Positions 52,582 through 60,452 of a DNA stretch of 64,000 nt are shown piece by piece. Source of the stretch: Lewinellaceae bacterium. GTDB lineage: Bacteria > Bacteroidota > Bacteroidia > Chitinophagales > Saprospiraceae. Each line of letters starts with the position of its first letter. The stretch's first letter is position 1. The position numbers and the translations under genes were made by a program. Location of the stretch: contig JACJXZ010000019.1 of NCBI GenBank assembly GCA_020636375.1, forward strand, positions 62,001 through 126,000, read 5' to 3'. The notes beneath the pieces were generated by a model that did no database searches, had not been told where the DNA came from, and was given only the letters and a program-made list of their open reading frames with translations.

Positions 52582-52800
52582 GGTGTTCAGTTTTGTATGG
52601 TATGGGATGTGCGTATTAGCTTCACAAAGGTAGGAGGGGCGAACAGGATTAAATGCTCCGATTTTTTCAAAACTTCAGCCAAGTTGATAGGATCAGGGCA
52701 TTTTTTTATTCCAGCCGGCCGAATATTTGCAAATGATTATTTGGCTCCTTTCGATGGCGAGCCGAATCCTTATTGCTGAACACCTAAATAATAAACAACG
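52582..52800. promoter_or_regulatory. Divergent promoter region of the formate cluster
   Basis: A 219-bp gap between the oxidoreductase (-) and the OFA transporter (+). It contains a 10-bp palindrome ATTTGCAAAT at 52725-52734 and a GGCTC/GAGCC pair at about 52742-52762. Either could be the site of the AraC-type regulator encoded at 54508. I cannot place a promoter box reliably. Confidence 0.4.
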
Positions 52801-54258
52801 ATGGCACTATTTTCTTTTCTGGACCGAGAGCACTCCGTTGCCAAACCTGGCTACAACCGGTGGCTGGTGCCACCGGCAGCGCTGGCTATACATTTATGTA
52901 TAGGGCAGATTTATGCTTACAGTGTATTCAACAAGCCGATGACTCAACTGGTCGGCATCACGGAATCCAGCGCGCAGGACTGGAAGCTGACCACCCTGGG
53001 ATGGATCTTTTCCATTGCCTTGTTCACCCTGGGCGCTTCTGCCGCTTTATTCGGTAAATGGCTGGAACGGGTAGGCCCCCGAAAGGCGATGTTCGCTTCG
53101 TCCTTGTGCTTTTCCGGCGGCTTCTTCATCGCCGCCCTGGGTATCCACCTGCATCAGATCTGGCTTGTCTACCTGGGACACGGGGTCGTCGGCGGTATTG
53201 GCCTGGGCCTGGGGTACATCTCTCCGGTTTCAACTTTGATCAAATGGTTTCCAGACCGGCCGGGCATGGCTACCGGTATGGCCATTATGGGTTTCGGCGG
53301 CGGCGCGATGATCGCTTCTCCCCTGTCAGTAGCGCTCATGGACGCCTTCAAATCCGCTACCTCAACGGGTGTAGGGGAAGCCTTCCTCATTATGGGCGCG
53401 CTTTATTTTGTTTTCATGATGTTTGGGGTCTTTACGGTCCGGGTGCCGGCCGCCGGCTGGAAACCGGCAGGATGGACGCCGCCGGCGGCGAGCCGGCGCC
53501 ACCTGGTATCCAGCGGCCAGGTCGATGCCGATACGGCCATCCGCACCCCGCAGTTCTACCTGCTCTTCGGGGTACTGATGTTGAACGTCACGGCGGGCAT
53601 CGGTGTGCTGGGCCAGGCATCGGTAATGATCCAGGAAATGTTCTCGGCCGCTTCGGTCGGGCAACAAATGGCAGTGAGCGCTGCGGCAGCCGGCGGTTTC
53701 GTAGGTTTGCTGAGCCTGTTCAATATGGTGGGGCGGTTCTTCTGGTCGTCCCTGTCCGACAATATCGGGCGCAAGAATACCTATAACATTTTCTTCCTGC
53801 TGGGGGCACTGCTGTACTTCGCCATACCCTCCATCGGGGATGCGGGGAGCATCGTTTTTTTTGTCCTCTGTTTTGGGCTCATCATGAGCATGTACGGCGG
53901 CGGGTTCGCTACCATTCCGGCCTACCTCCGGGATATGTTCGGCACCATGCAGGTCGGCGCCATTCACGGCCGCCTGTTGCTGGCCTGGTCGGCAGCGGCC
54001 ATCCTGGGGCCGGTGTTGGTAAACTACATCCGGGCCTACCAGATCGAAACCCTGCAGATGCCGGCGGCGCAGGCCTATTCCATCACCATGTACATCATGG
54101 CGGGCCTCCTTCTCCTGGGGTTTGTGTGCAACATCCTCATCCGCCCGGTGGGAGAGCAGTACCATCACAAATCGGCAGAGGAGGCCGTTCCCTCCCGGCA
54201 GCCGGTATCCACCGGCCAGTTGGCGTCGGCAGCGGTTCGTTTGGGGAAAAAAGACTGA
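52801..54258 (+). CDS. OFA-family MFS transporter (oxalate/formate antiporter type)
   Basis: A 485-residue 12-helix major-facilitator protein. The N-terminal GQIYAYSVFNKPM, the DRPGMATGMAIMGFGGGAMI segment after helix 4, and the SLSDNIGRKNTY loop (the MFS motif in the second half) are typical of the oxalate/formate antiporter group. With the facing oxidoreductase, fdhD and moaA, it most likely moves formate or a related small carboxylate. A 38-residue small subunit is encoded 52 bp downstream. Confidence 0.88.
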   Translation: MALFSFLDREHSVAKPGYNRWLVPPAALAIHLCIGQIYAYSVFNKPMTQLVGITESSAQDWKLTTLGWIFSIALFTLGASAALFGKWLERVGPRKAMFASSLCFSGGFFIAALGIHLHQIWLVYLGHGVVGGIGLGLGYISPVSTLIKWFPDRPGMATGMAIMGFGGGAMIASPLSVALMDAFKSATSTGVGEAFLIMGALYFVFMMFGVFTVRVPAAGWKPAGWTPPAASRRHLVSSGQVDADTAIRTPQFYLLFGVLMLNVTAGIGVLGQASVMIQEMFSAASVGQQMAVSAAAAGGFVGLLSLFNMVGRFFWSSLSDNIGRKNTYNIFFLLGALLYFAIPSIGDAGSIVFFVLCFGLIMSMYGGGFATIPAYLRDMFGTMQVGAIHGRLLLAWSAAAILGPVLVNYIRAYQIETLQMPAAQAYSITMYIMAGLLLLGFVCNILIRPVGEQYHHKSAEEAVPSRQPVSTGQLASAAVRLGKKD

Positions 54259-54310
54259 TGGTTCCCCTGCGTGAACGAAATCTATTTTTCAATGTTAAAA
54301 CATCGTGCTT

Positions 54311-54427
54311 ATGGAGGCGAAGAATAATTCCAAAGCAACAGCCCTTTTCTCCTGGCTCTTTGTCGGACTCCCCCTGATCTGGGGCGTGTCACAGACGCTT
54401 ATCAAGTCGATGGCATTGTTCAACTGA
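54311..54427 (+). CDS. MFS-transporter small subunit (38 residues)
   Basis: ATG at 54311, reading MEAKNNSKATALFSWLFVGL followed by PLIWGVSQTLIKSMALFN to TGA at 54425-54427. One membrane helix. The pattern W-L-F-V-G-L-P-L-x-W-G-V-x-Q-T-L is the hallmark of the tiny single-helix partner proteins that accompany OFA-family transporters in many bacteria. Its position right behind the transporter agrees. It is too short for normal gene finding but strongly supported by sequence and context. Confidence 0.82.
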   Translation: MEAKNNSKATALFSWLFVGLPLIWGVSQTLIKSMALFN

Positions 54428-54507
54428 CAAGGTCAGCAACTATAACGCAGTGAAAGAGTTCGCCTCCGCCAGGGGTGGACTCTTTCGCGTTTCAACGCCC
54501 TGCAATT

Positions 54508-55950
54508 ATGCCAAAAAAACTGAAACAGGCAGTTGGCCAACTGCAAAACAGCCTCGAGCGATCGATGCAATTGTTCCAGAAAACCATCGAGGGACTGGCG
54601 GCTGCCGCCCAGATCAGTGAAGCTCAACGTGCGGAATTGCTGAGCAGCTACCACCAACAGATGCTGGATGGCGCTCCTTTTCTGGAGCAGGGCAGGGAGG
54701 GGCTGGCCTTAGCCGCATCCTGGCGGGAGGACCTAAAACAACACACCGAAGATATCGAATGGCGGCTGAGGCTGTATGGAGAAGATACGAGCATCGACGC
54801 CGGCGTCAATGCTATGTCGGCTTACCTTCACCGGCAGCGGGAAGAGATACAGGAAGAGGTCAACCGCGCTTTCGACAAAGCGCGCCAGCTCTTTGAGGAG
54901 GCGGGGCCTCTGGTTGTCCGGCCCGACAACCAACTGCGCATCCATGCCATCAATCAGGTGACGCACGACCAGGTCAGAGCCGTGGTTCCCGGTTGGCATC
55001 TCGGCCGGCGGCTGGTACATCACAGCACGGAACTGGTAGACCGTATCCGACAGCACACCAACTGTCAGGCGACCATCTTCCAGCGCATTCCCGAAGGGTT
55101 TCTGCGCATTTCCACCAACATAGAAACTATGGACGGGCGACGGGCGGTCGGGACCTTCATCCCCAATAGCTCGCCGGTCATCCAGGCGGTACTGAAAGGG
55201 GAAACCTACCGGGGCAGCGCCTTCGTGATGAACAACTGGTACGCTTCTGTCTACGAGCCTTTCGAGCTGGGCGGCCGCATCGAGGGCATCCTCTACATAG
55301 GCCTTAAGGAACACCTGCAGCTGGCTTCGCACGCTCAACTGGACAGCCCCAAAATGAGAATGCTCCTGGATGAAGTGTTTGACTGGCATTTCCTGGATAC
55401 GCCGAATGAGCCTTCTTCTTCCGTAGAAAAGCTCATCCGCTTTTTTTCGAAACCGCACCCCAAAGGGGCCAGCCATCCTCTGGTGGAAATGGGGCTCAAA
55501 GAATTGACCGTACTTTTAATGCAGGAAAAGGAACGCCGTGGTTTCACGGACGCCCGGGAACAGGAAGAGCGGCAACTGGCCCTCGTCCTGGACTATATCC
55601 GCCGGTCGCTGGCGGAAGACTTCCCGGTGGAGGAACTCGCCCGGCAGGCCTGCATGAGCCCGGCCTCCTTCTACCGCTTTTTCCGCGATAAGCTGGGGCT
55701 CACCCCGCTGGAGTTCATCAACGGTGAACGCCTGAAAGCAGCGGCGCGCATGCTGGAAGAAGAGGAGGGGAAGAATATTCAGGACATCTGCCTGGCCACC
55801 GGCTTTAAAAGCTGCTCCTACTTTATCCGCCTCTTTCGCGAGCGGTATGGTATGACGCCCAAACAATATCAGCTCCGCCATTTCGGGAAGCCGGCGGCGG
55901 TAGTGACAACCGTCACGCCAACCAATCAATCTCGTTTGTCCAGCCGGTAA
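54508..55950 (+). CDS. Cache-domain AraC-family transcriptional regulator
   Basis: 480 residues from the ATG at 54508 (a GTG at 54475 would add 11). The N-terminal 130 residues are coiled-coil. Residues of about 160-300 look like a Cache_3-Cache_2-type sensor (RIPEGFLRISTNIETMDGRR, VGTFIPNSSPVIQAVLKGET, IEGILYIGLKE). The C-terminus has two AraC helix-turn-helix motifs (EELARQACMSPASFYRFFRD and IQDICLATGFKSCSYFIRLF). No membrane helix or signal is visible, so the Cache domain would sense a cytoplasmic ligand. Downstream of the OFA transporter, it probably controls the formate cluster. Confidence 0.85.
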   Translation: MPKKLKQAVGQLQNSLERSMQLFQKTIEGLAAAAQISEAQRAELLSSYHQQMLDGAPFLEQGREGLALAASWREDLKQHTEDIEWRLRLYGEDTSIDAGVNAMSAYLHRQREEIQEEVNRAFDKARQLFEEAGPLVVRPDNQLRIHAINQVTHDQVRAVVPGWHLGRRLVHHSTELVDRIRQHTNCQATIFQRIPEGFLRISTNIETMDGRRAVGTFIPNSSPVIQAVLKGETYRGSAFVMNNWYASVYEPFELGGRIEGILYIGLKEHLQLASHAQLDSPKMRMLLDEVFDWHFLDTPNEPSSSVEKLIRFFSKPHPKGASHPLVEMGLKELTVLLMQEKERRGFTDAREQEERQLALVLDYIRRSLAEDFPVEELARQACMSPASFYRFFRDKLGLTPLEFINGERLKAAARMLEEEEGKNIQDICLATGFKSCSYFIRLFRERYGMTPKQYQLRHFGKPAAVVTTVTPTNQSRLSSR

Positions 55951-55975
55951 TCATTCAGCCAACCTGCCGACGCTC

Positions 55976-57994
55976 CTATCCATACTGCTCCAGATAGAAC
56001 CGCGCTGTGCCGTACAGCTCGTTCAGGAACCGGGCGATGCGCCTGCCGTCGAACTCATTGTCTTCGGTATATCGTAGGATATTGCTGGTGAGGGTGGTTT
56101 CGGAAGTGCGGCCGGTGAGGCCCAATGGATAATACATGGCCCGCAGGGCTTCTTCGGAAGTATTCTGCAACAGGAGCTTTTCCAGGCTTTCCTGGTGGCC
56201 GTATCCCAGTTTCCAGGCGAGGAAGAGGTCGGTGAGCAGCGGATTGGGAACGCCGTTGGTTTTGAGCAGTTGGAGGGCGAGCTGGCGTTGGGCCTTTTCC
56301 GGGCTGAAGATCATCAGGCGCAGGTTGTCCAGTTGCCGGGCGGAGGGGTCCAGGGCGAATGCCCGCCCCATTTCCCGGTTGAGGAACGCCGAGAAACTTC
56401 GCCGGGAAATGAGGGACCGGCAATTCCGGGGTGGCCGGGCCTTCATGGAGCGCAATAAGCGGCCGAGGACCACAAAATCTGCCTCCTGTTCCGGGTCTTC
56501 GTTGAGAGCCATGCCCAGTTTTTCCAGTTGGAGGCGAAGGTGCTGGGGGTCGAAGCCCGTCTCTCCGAACAGGTAGGCTTTCTTCCCGGCAAAGGGCGGC
56601 GACAGGTGCTGCACCCCGTTGCGTTCCTCCAGCAGGTGTTTGCGGATGGCGTAGGCCACGTCCGTCATGCCGTAGGACAGGGCCTCCAGAAGCAAAGGGA
56701 TAGAAAAGTCGTTCAGGCCGCGCCCGTCTTCCTCCAGCACCCTGTAAACCACCAGCCGCATCCGGGCGGGGATGTCATGCGAACGGCAGAATTTCAGGAA
56801 CCGCAGCAGCCTTTTCCGGGCCTCGGCGTCGCCGGGCCCTTTGAGGTCTTCCAGTGCCGACAAGAAGAACAGGGGCCGGGGCAGATCGGGCATGGGGTTG
56901 CCGTCGAGCCATAACTTTTGCAGGCGGTACAGCTCGCCGAAATTTTCCGGAAGGGTGCTAAGCTGGTTTTTTCCAGCGTTGAAAGAACACAGGTTGTCCA
57001 GGTGCCGGATGTGGCCCGGCAGCTCGGCGAACCGGTTGTCCCGGATGGAAAGCCCCCGTATCTGGTAAGGCAGAGGCGGGAGGCTCTCCAGGCAGTTGCC
57101 GTCGATGTGCAGTTGAGACAGCATATCCAGGGCACCGACAGCGGCGGGCAATGCCGATAGTTGATTGTTGCTGAGAAGAAGCTTTTCCAGTCTCCGGCAT
57201 TGACCGATATTTTCGGGCAATGCCGCCAGCCTGTTTTTTTCCAGGGACAGCAGGGACAGCCACTGCAACTGGCCGATGGAGGGCGGGAGGGCAGCGATCT
57301 TATTCCCGCTGAGCAGCAGGCGGCGCAGGACCGGCAGCTGGCCGATGCTTTCCGGTATTTTTTCCAGCAGGTTATGGCTGAGGTGGAGTTCGGTGAGCCG
57401 CTGCAACCGGCTGATGTCCGGCGGCAGCGTGCGGACGCGGTTGTGGCTCAGGTCCAGCACGTCGAGGGAGGTGAGCTGGAAAAGCGGTTTTGTCAGCCGC
57501 CCGATACGATTATGGGCGGCGCGCAGCTGCCGCAGGTTCGCCAGCCGGGATAACGGGGGCGGCAGGCGTTTGATCCGGTTCTTCTGGATGTCCAGGAGCG
57601 TGAGCTCGCTGAGTTGGCCGATCTCGGGCGGTAGCTCCTCCAGGGCATTGCCGCCCAGGTACAGGCGCTGGAGGTCCTTCAGGCGGCCGATAGCAGGCGG
57701 CAGGGCCTTGATCTGGTTGTTGCGAAGGTCGAGTTCGGTAAGCTGAGTCAGTTCAAAGAGCTGGGGCGGCAGCTCGGCGATCCGGTTGGAGATCAGGTTG
57801 AGGACGCGAAGGCCCTTCAACTGGCCGATCTGGGCGGGAATCTCCCGGAGCTGGTTGGCACTAACCTCCAGCTTCCTCAGCCTGGGCATACCGAAGACGA
57901 CCGGAGGCAGGGCATCCAGCCGGCAATTGTACAGCGACAATTCCGTGATCTCTTCCCGATGCTTCAGCGCAGTTGGCAGGTCGAAAGCCCTCAT
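55976..57994 (-). CDS. Large leucine-rich-repeat protein with BRCT-like tail
   Basis: A 672-residue cytoplasmic protein. Residues of about 15-375 are some 16 LRRs of 23 residues (LTELDLRNNQIKALPPAIGR-type, with the P-x-x-I/L-G-Q-L pattern common to bacterial and plant Ras-group LRRs). The C-terminal 280 residues are helical. They include a stretch (KKAYLFGETGFDPQHLRLQL, ADFVVLGRLLRSM) that weakly recalls a BRCT domain, an assignment I regard as tentative. No enzyme motif is visible. It is co-oriented with the MutS-like gene but separated from it by a satellite repeat. Confidence 0.78.
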   Translation of the reverse strand: MRAFDLPTALKHREEITELSLYNCRLDALPPVVFGMPRLRKLEVSANQLREIPAQIGQLKGLRVLNLISNRIAELPPQLFELTQLTELDLRNNQIKALPPAIGRLKDLQRLYLGGNALEELPPEIGQLSELTLLDIQKNRIKRLPPPLSRLANLRQLRAAHNRIGRLTKPLFQLTSLDVLDLSHNRVRTLPPDISRLQRLTELHLSHNLLEKIPESIGQLPVLRRLLLSGNKIAALPPSIGQLQWLSLLSLEKNRLAALPENIGQCRRLEKLLLSNNQLSALPAAVGALDMLSQLHIDGNCLESLPPLPYQIRGLSIRDNRFAELPGHIRHLDNLCSFNAGKNQLSTLPENFGELYRLQKLWLDGNPMPDLPRPLFFLSALEDLKGPGDAEARKRLLRFLKFCRSHDIPARMRLVVYRVLEEDGRGLNDFSIPLLLEALSYGMTDVAYAIRKHLLEERNGVQHLSPPFAGKKAYLFGETGFDPQHLRLQLEKLGMALNEDPEQEADFVVLGRLLRSMKARPPRNCRSLISRRSFSAFLNREMGRAFALDPSARQLDNLRLMIFSPEKAQRQLALQLLKTNGVPNPLLTDLFLAWKLGYGHQESLEKLLLQNTSEEALRAMYYPLGLTGRTSETTLTSNILRYTEDNEFDGRRIARFLNELYGTARFYLEQYG

Positions 57995-58437
57995 GTTTCT
58001 TCTGCAATAAAGTTGATATGTAAAATTTCTACAAGGAAGTGCCGCTTCCCCCCCATCCTGTAAATCTTGTCAATGCCTCTCCATGCTGTCCCCTCCAACC
58101 TGTAAATCTCCATAATCTTGTCCATCCTGTCCTCCCTCCCCATCCTGCTCACCCCACCTTGTTCATCCTGTCTTCCAAAAGCGTCGGCCCCCCAAAACCT
58201 GTAAATCCTGTTCATCCTGTCTTCCTAAAGCGTCGGCCCCCAAAACCTGTAAATCCTGTAAATCCTGTCCTCCCTGCCCATCCTGCCCATCCCATCCTGT
58301 TCATCCTGTCTTCCTAAAGCGTCGGCCCCCCAAAACCTGTAAATCCTGTTCATCCTGTCTGCTTAGCCCTCCTGGCTGCAAAAACCTGTTCATCCTGTCT
58401 TCCTAAAGCGTCGGCCCCCCAAAACCTGTAAATCTTG
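57995..58437. other. Intergenic stretch filled by satellite repeats
   Basis: 443 bp between the LRR gene start and the MutS-like gene end, almost wholly made of CCTGTAAAT/CCTGTTCAT-type units (see the repeat entry). Any LRR-gene promoter would have to lie in the first 50 bp or inside the repeat. Confidence 0.6.
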
Positions 58438-58474
58438 TCAATCCTGTCCTCCCTCCCCATCCTGCCCATCCTGT
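58050..58474. repeat. Nonamer satellite with a 4-copy higher-order unit
   Basis: The basic units are 9 bp (CCTGTAAAT, CCTGTTCAT, CCTGTCTTC). They are grouped into a longer unit containing GCGTCGGCCCC, whose core appears four times (near 58180, 58230, 58319 and 58409). The array continues into the last codons of the MutS-like gene, encoding its GQDGQDGEGGQD tail. Another single CATCCTGTTCATCCTGTAGG copy occurs at about 30852-30871. Confidence 0.75.
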
Positions 58475-60276
58475 CCGATTTTGATCCCCATCTTTTGCAT
58501 CAGCAGCGTAGCGTTAAAACTCCGGCTGACGCCTTTTTTCAATTTATAGTCAAAATACAGTTTCCCGTCTTTTATTTCCACTTCTATGCGCAGGTTTTCT
58601 ACAGCGCCGTTGGCGCCGGCCTCCAGCTGTCCCAGTTCCAGGTCGTGGGTGGCGATGATGCCGGATCCCCGGCTGCGGATCAGCTGTTTGATCAGGGCCT
58701 TGGAGCCGGTGTGCCGGTCGTTGGAATTGGTTCCCTTAAGGATCTCGTCGAGCAGGAAGAAGGCCTGCGGCTCGGGCGGCTGCTTGTCAGCGCTGGCCTC
58801 CACTGCTTCGATGATAAGCCTGAGGCGCTTGAGTTCGGCGTAGAAGGAGGAGGTGCTCTCGTGCAGGGCGTCCTGGGTGCGCATGCTGGTATACACCTGC
58901 AGGGGCGGCAGGGCCAGCCGGCGGGCGCAGGCCGGCGCCCCCGCCATGGCCAGCACGATGTTGATGCCGACGGTGCGCAGGAAGGTGCTCTTGCCCGCCA
59001 TGTTGGAGCCGGTCACCAGCTTGATGTGGCCGTCGGTCGGCACGGTGATGTCGTTGCTCACCCGCTTGTCGCGCCGGATGAGAGGATGGCCCAGGGCCTC
59101 GCCTTCCAGCCGGGGAGCATCGTGGACGATAGGGAAGGCCCATTCGGGATTGTTGCAATACAGGTTGCCGAGACTGCTCAGTGCCTCGAATTCGGCGATA
59201 GCCTCGAACCAATGAGGCAGGTTTTCCTTCAGGCTGCCCTTCCAGCGTTCCAGGCGGAAGGCCCACTGCAGGTCCCACAGGCCACCCAGGTTGAGGAAGA
59301 TGGCAAAAAAATTATAACGCACGTTGAGCTGCCCGATGATGTAAGAAAGGCGGTGGATGGCATCGGAGGCCAGTTTGCCGCCCGGCAGCTCCAGCAGGCG
59401 GTGGAGTTCCTGAAGCAGGGGCGTTTCGAATCCCTGCCCTTCAATGTGCCGCAGCAGGCGGGCGTAGTGGGCCAGGGTCCCTTCAGCCTGCGTGGTCTGG
59501 ACGTGGGCCTTGTCTACCTGCTCTTTGGTCGCCTTCAGGATCCAGGCGGGAGGCAGCAGGAAGAGGATGGCCACATACCAGGGGAGGTACAGGATAAAAA
59601 GCACCAGGCCGGCCAGGGCCCAGAAGGGCGACACATACAAAGCCGCCACCAGCCAGGGCCGGTTGCTGACGAAAGGCGGCTCTTCCAGCCAGCGCTTCAG
59701 CAGTTGGAGGTGGGCCAGGCTGTCCTCAGTTTCCAGGCTGAAGGCCTGGAAGTGTTGCCGCCAGTCGAGCATTTTCTGCAGCTCGGCAATGGCCGCCTGC
59801 CGCTGCTGAATGGCGGCCGGATCGGCGGGGTGCCGCAGATAATCCGCCAGGCGTTCCCTGCCCAGGGCGGTTCCCGCCCGGTTGAGATACTGGAAAAAGG
59901 AATAATCGCCGAACAGGTCGAGGTCGAGGGAGTAGGGATGCTCCGGGTCGGAAAATTCTCCGCCATTCTGAAAAGAAGCGTATTCGTGATCCAACACGCC
60001 GGCTTCCAGCCGGTTGACGGCCGCCAGCCGCCGGTGGTGCCGCTCCTCCTGCTGTATGTCCTGATGCCAGAGGATGAAGCGGTAAAAAGCGTACAGGAAG
60101 GCGAGGGTAAAAACGGCGCCGGCCAGCAGGTGCACGCCCGTCCAGAGGTAAATGCCCAGCCCCACGGCGGCGACGAACAGCAGCAGCCGTACCAGGGAGT
60201 ACCGGTTGTACTTCTTTTTGAGCGCTTCGGCCGTTGTTTCGAAAGCCCCGGCGCGTTCCAGGTATTGTTGTTTCAT
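58438..60276 (-). CDS. Membrane-embedded MutS-like ATPase
   Basis: A 612-residue protein with the MutS-type ATPase in the C-terminal third. Walker A is TGSNMAGKSTFLRTVG (near residue 434), then DALHESTSSFYAEL, and the Walker B/signature region FFLLDEILKGTNSNDR, followed by IATHDLEL. It differs from MutS1/MutS2 in having no mismatch-recognition or Smr domain. It also has four hydrophobic helices: two near the N-terminus (LVRLLLFVAAVGLGIYLW; LLAGAVFTLAFLYAFY) and two in the middle (ALAGLVLFILYLPWYVAILF region). A membrane-bound MutS relative, its job is unknown. The last 12 residues come from the adjacent satellite repeat. Confidence 0.85.
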   Translation of the reverse strand: MKQQYLERAGAFETTAEALKKKYNRYSLVRLLLFVAAVGLGIYLWTGVHLLAGAVFTLAFLYAFYRFILWHQDIQQEERHHRRLAAVNRLEAGVLDHEYASFQNGGEFSDPEHPYSLDLDLFGDYSFFQYLNRAGTALGRERLADYLRHPADPAAIQQRQAAIAELQKMLDWRQHFQAFSLETEDSLAHLQLLKRWLEEPPFVSNRPWLVAALYVSPFWALAGLVLFILYLPWYVAILFLLPPAWILKATKEQVDKAHVQTTQAEGTLAHYARLLRHIEGQGFETPLLQELHRLLELPGGKLASDAIHRLSYIIGQLNVRYNFFAIFLNLGGLWDLQWAFRLERWKGSLKENLPHWFEAIAEFEALSSLGNLYCNNPEWAFPIVHDAPRLEGEALGHPLIRRDKRVSNDITVPTDGHIKLVTGSNMAGKSTFLRTVGINIVLAMAGAPACARRLALPPLQVYTSMRTQDALHESTSSFYAELKRLRLIIEAVEASADKQPPEPQAFFLLDEILKGTNSNDRHTGSKALIKQLIRSRGSGIIATHDLELGQLEAGANGAVENLRIEVEIKDGKLYFDYKLKKGVSRSFNATLLMQKMGIKIGQDGQDGEGGQD

Positions 60277-60353
60277 GTTGTCGGGTACGATTGAGGCGGG
60301 AAAATAAGAAGATCAGAGGAATTCGACGTGATTGTGCATGTCTTATGTTGGAA

Positions 60354-60402
60354 GTTGTCAACCGTCGCCGCTCCCGCCATGCCCCCGAAGACGGTTGACA
60401 AC
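60354..60402. promoter_or_regulatory. Inverted repeat upstream of the XRE/ScfR regulator
   Basis: A perfect 13-bp inverted repeat, GTTGTCAACCGTC (60354-60366) and GACGGTTGACAAC (60390-60402), spaced by 23 bp, lies 51 bp before the regulator start and between divergent genes. This is a plausible double operator for the dimeric XRE-type protein or a leader hairpin. The A-T-rich region 60420-60445, with TATTTTAG near the start codon, could contain the -7 box. Confidence 0.55.
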
Positions 60403-60452
60403 CACACAACTTTCTGCGAAAATTCGCTGAAAACTGTTATTTTAGCGCACTT

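Noticed and set aside
50113..52779. An 888-codon open frame on the + strand
   Set aside because: It is the antisense shadow of the FdhF-like gene; its composition (His/Val/Gln rich, no family features) follows from the GC-rich gene on the other strand.
58050..58474. Possible CRISPR array
   Set aside because: Repeat units are 9 bp and the spacers are themselves repeats, not unique sequences of constant length; no cas genes nearby.
58435..60294. A 619-codon open frame on the + strand
   Set aside because: Antisense to the MutS-like ATPase with intact Walker motifs; the + frame is a shadow.
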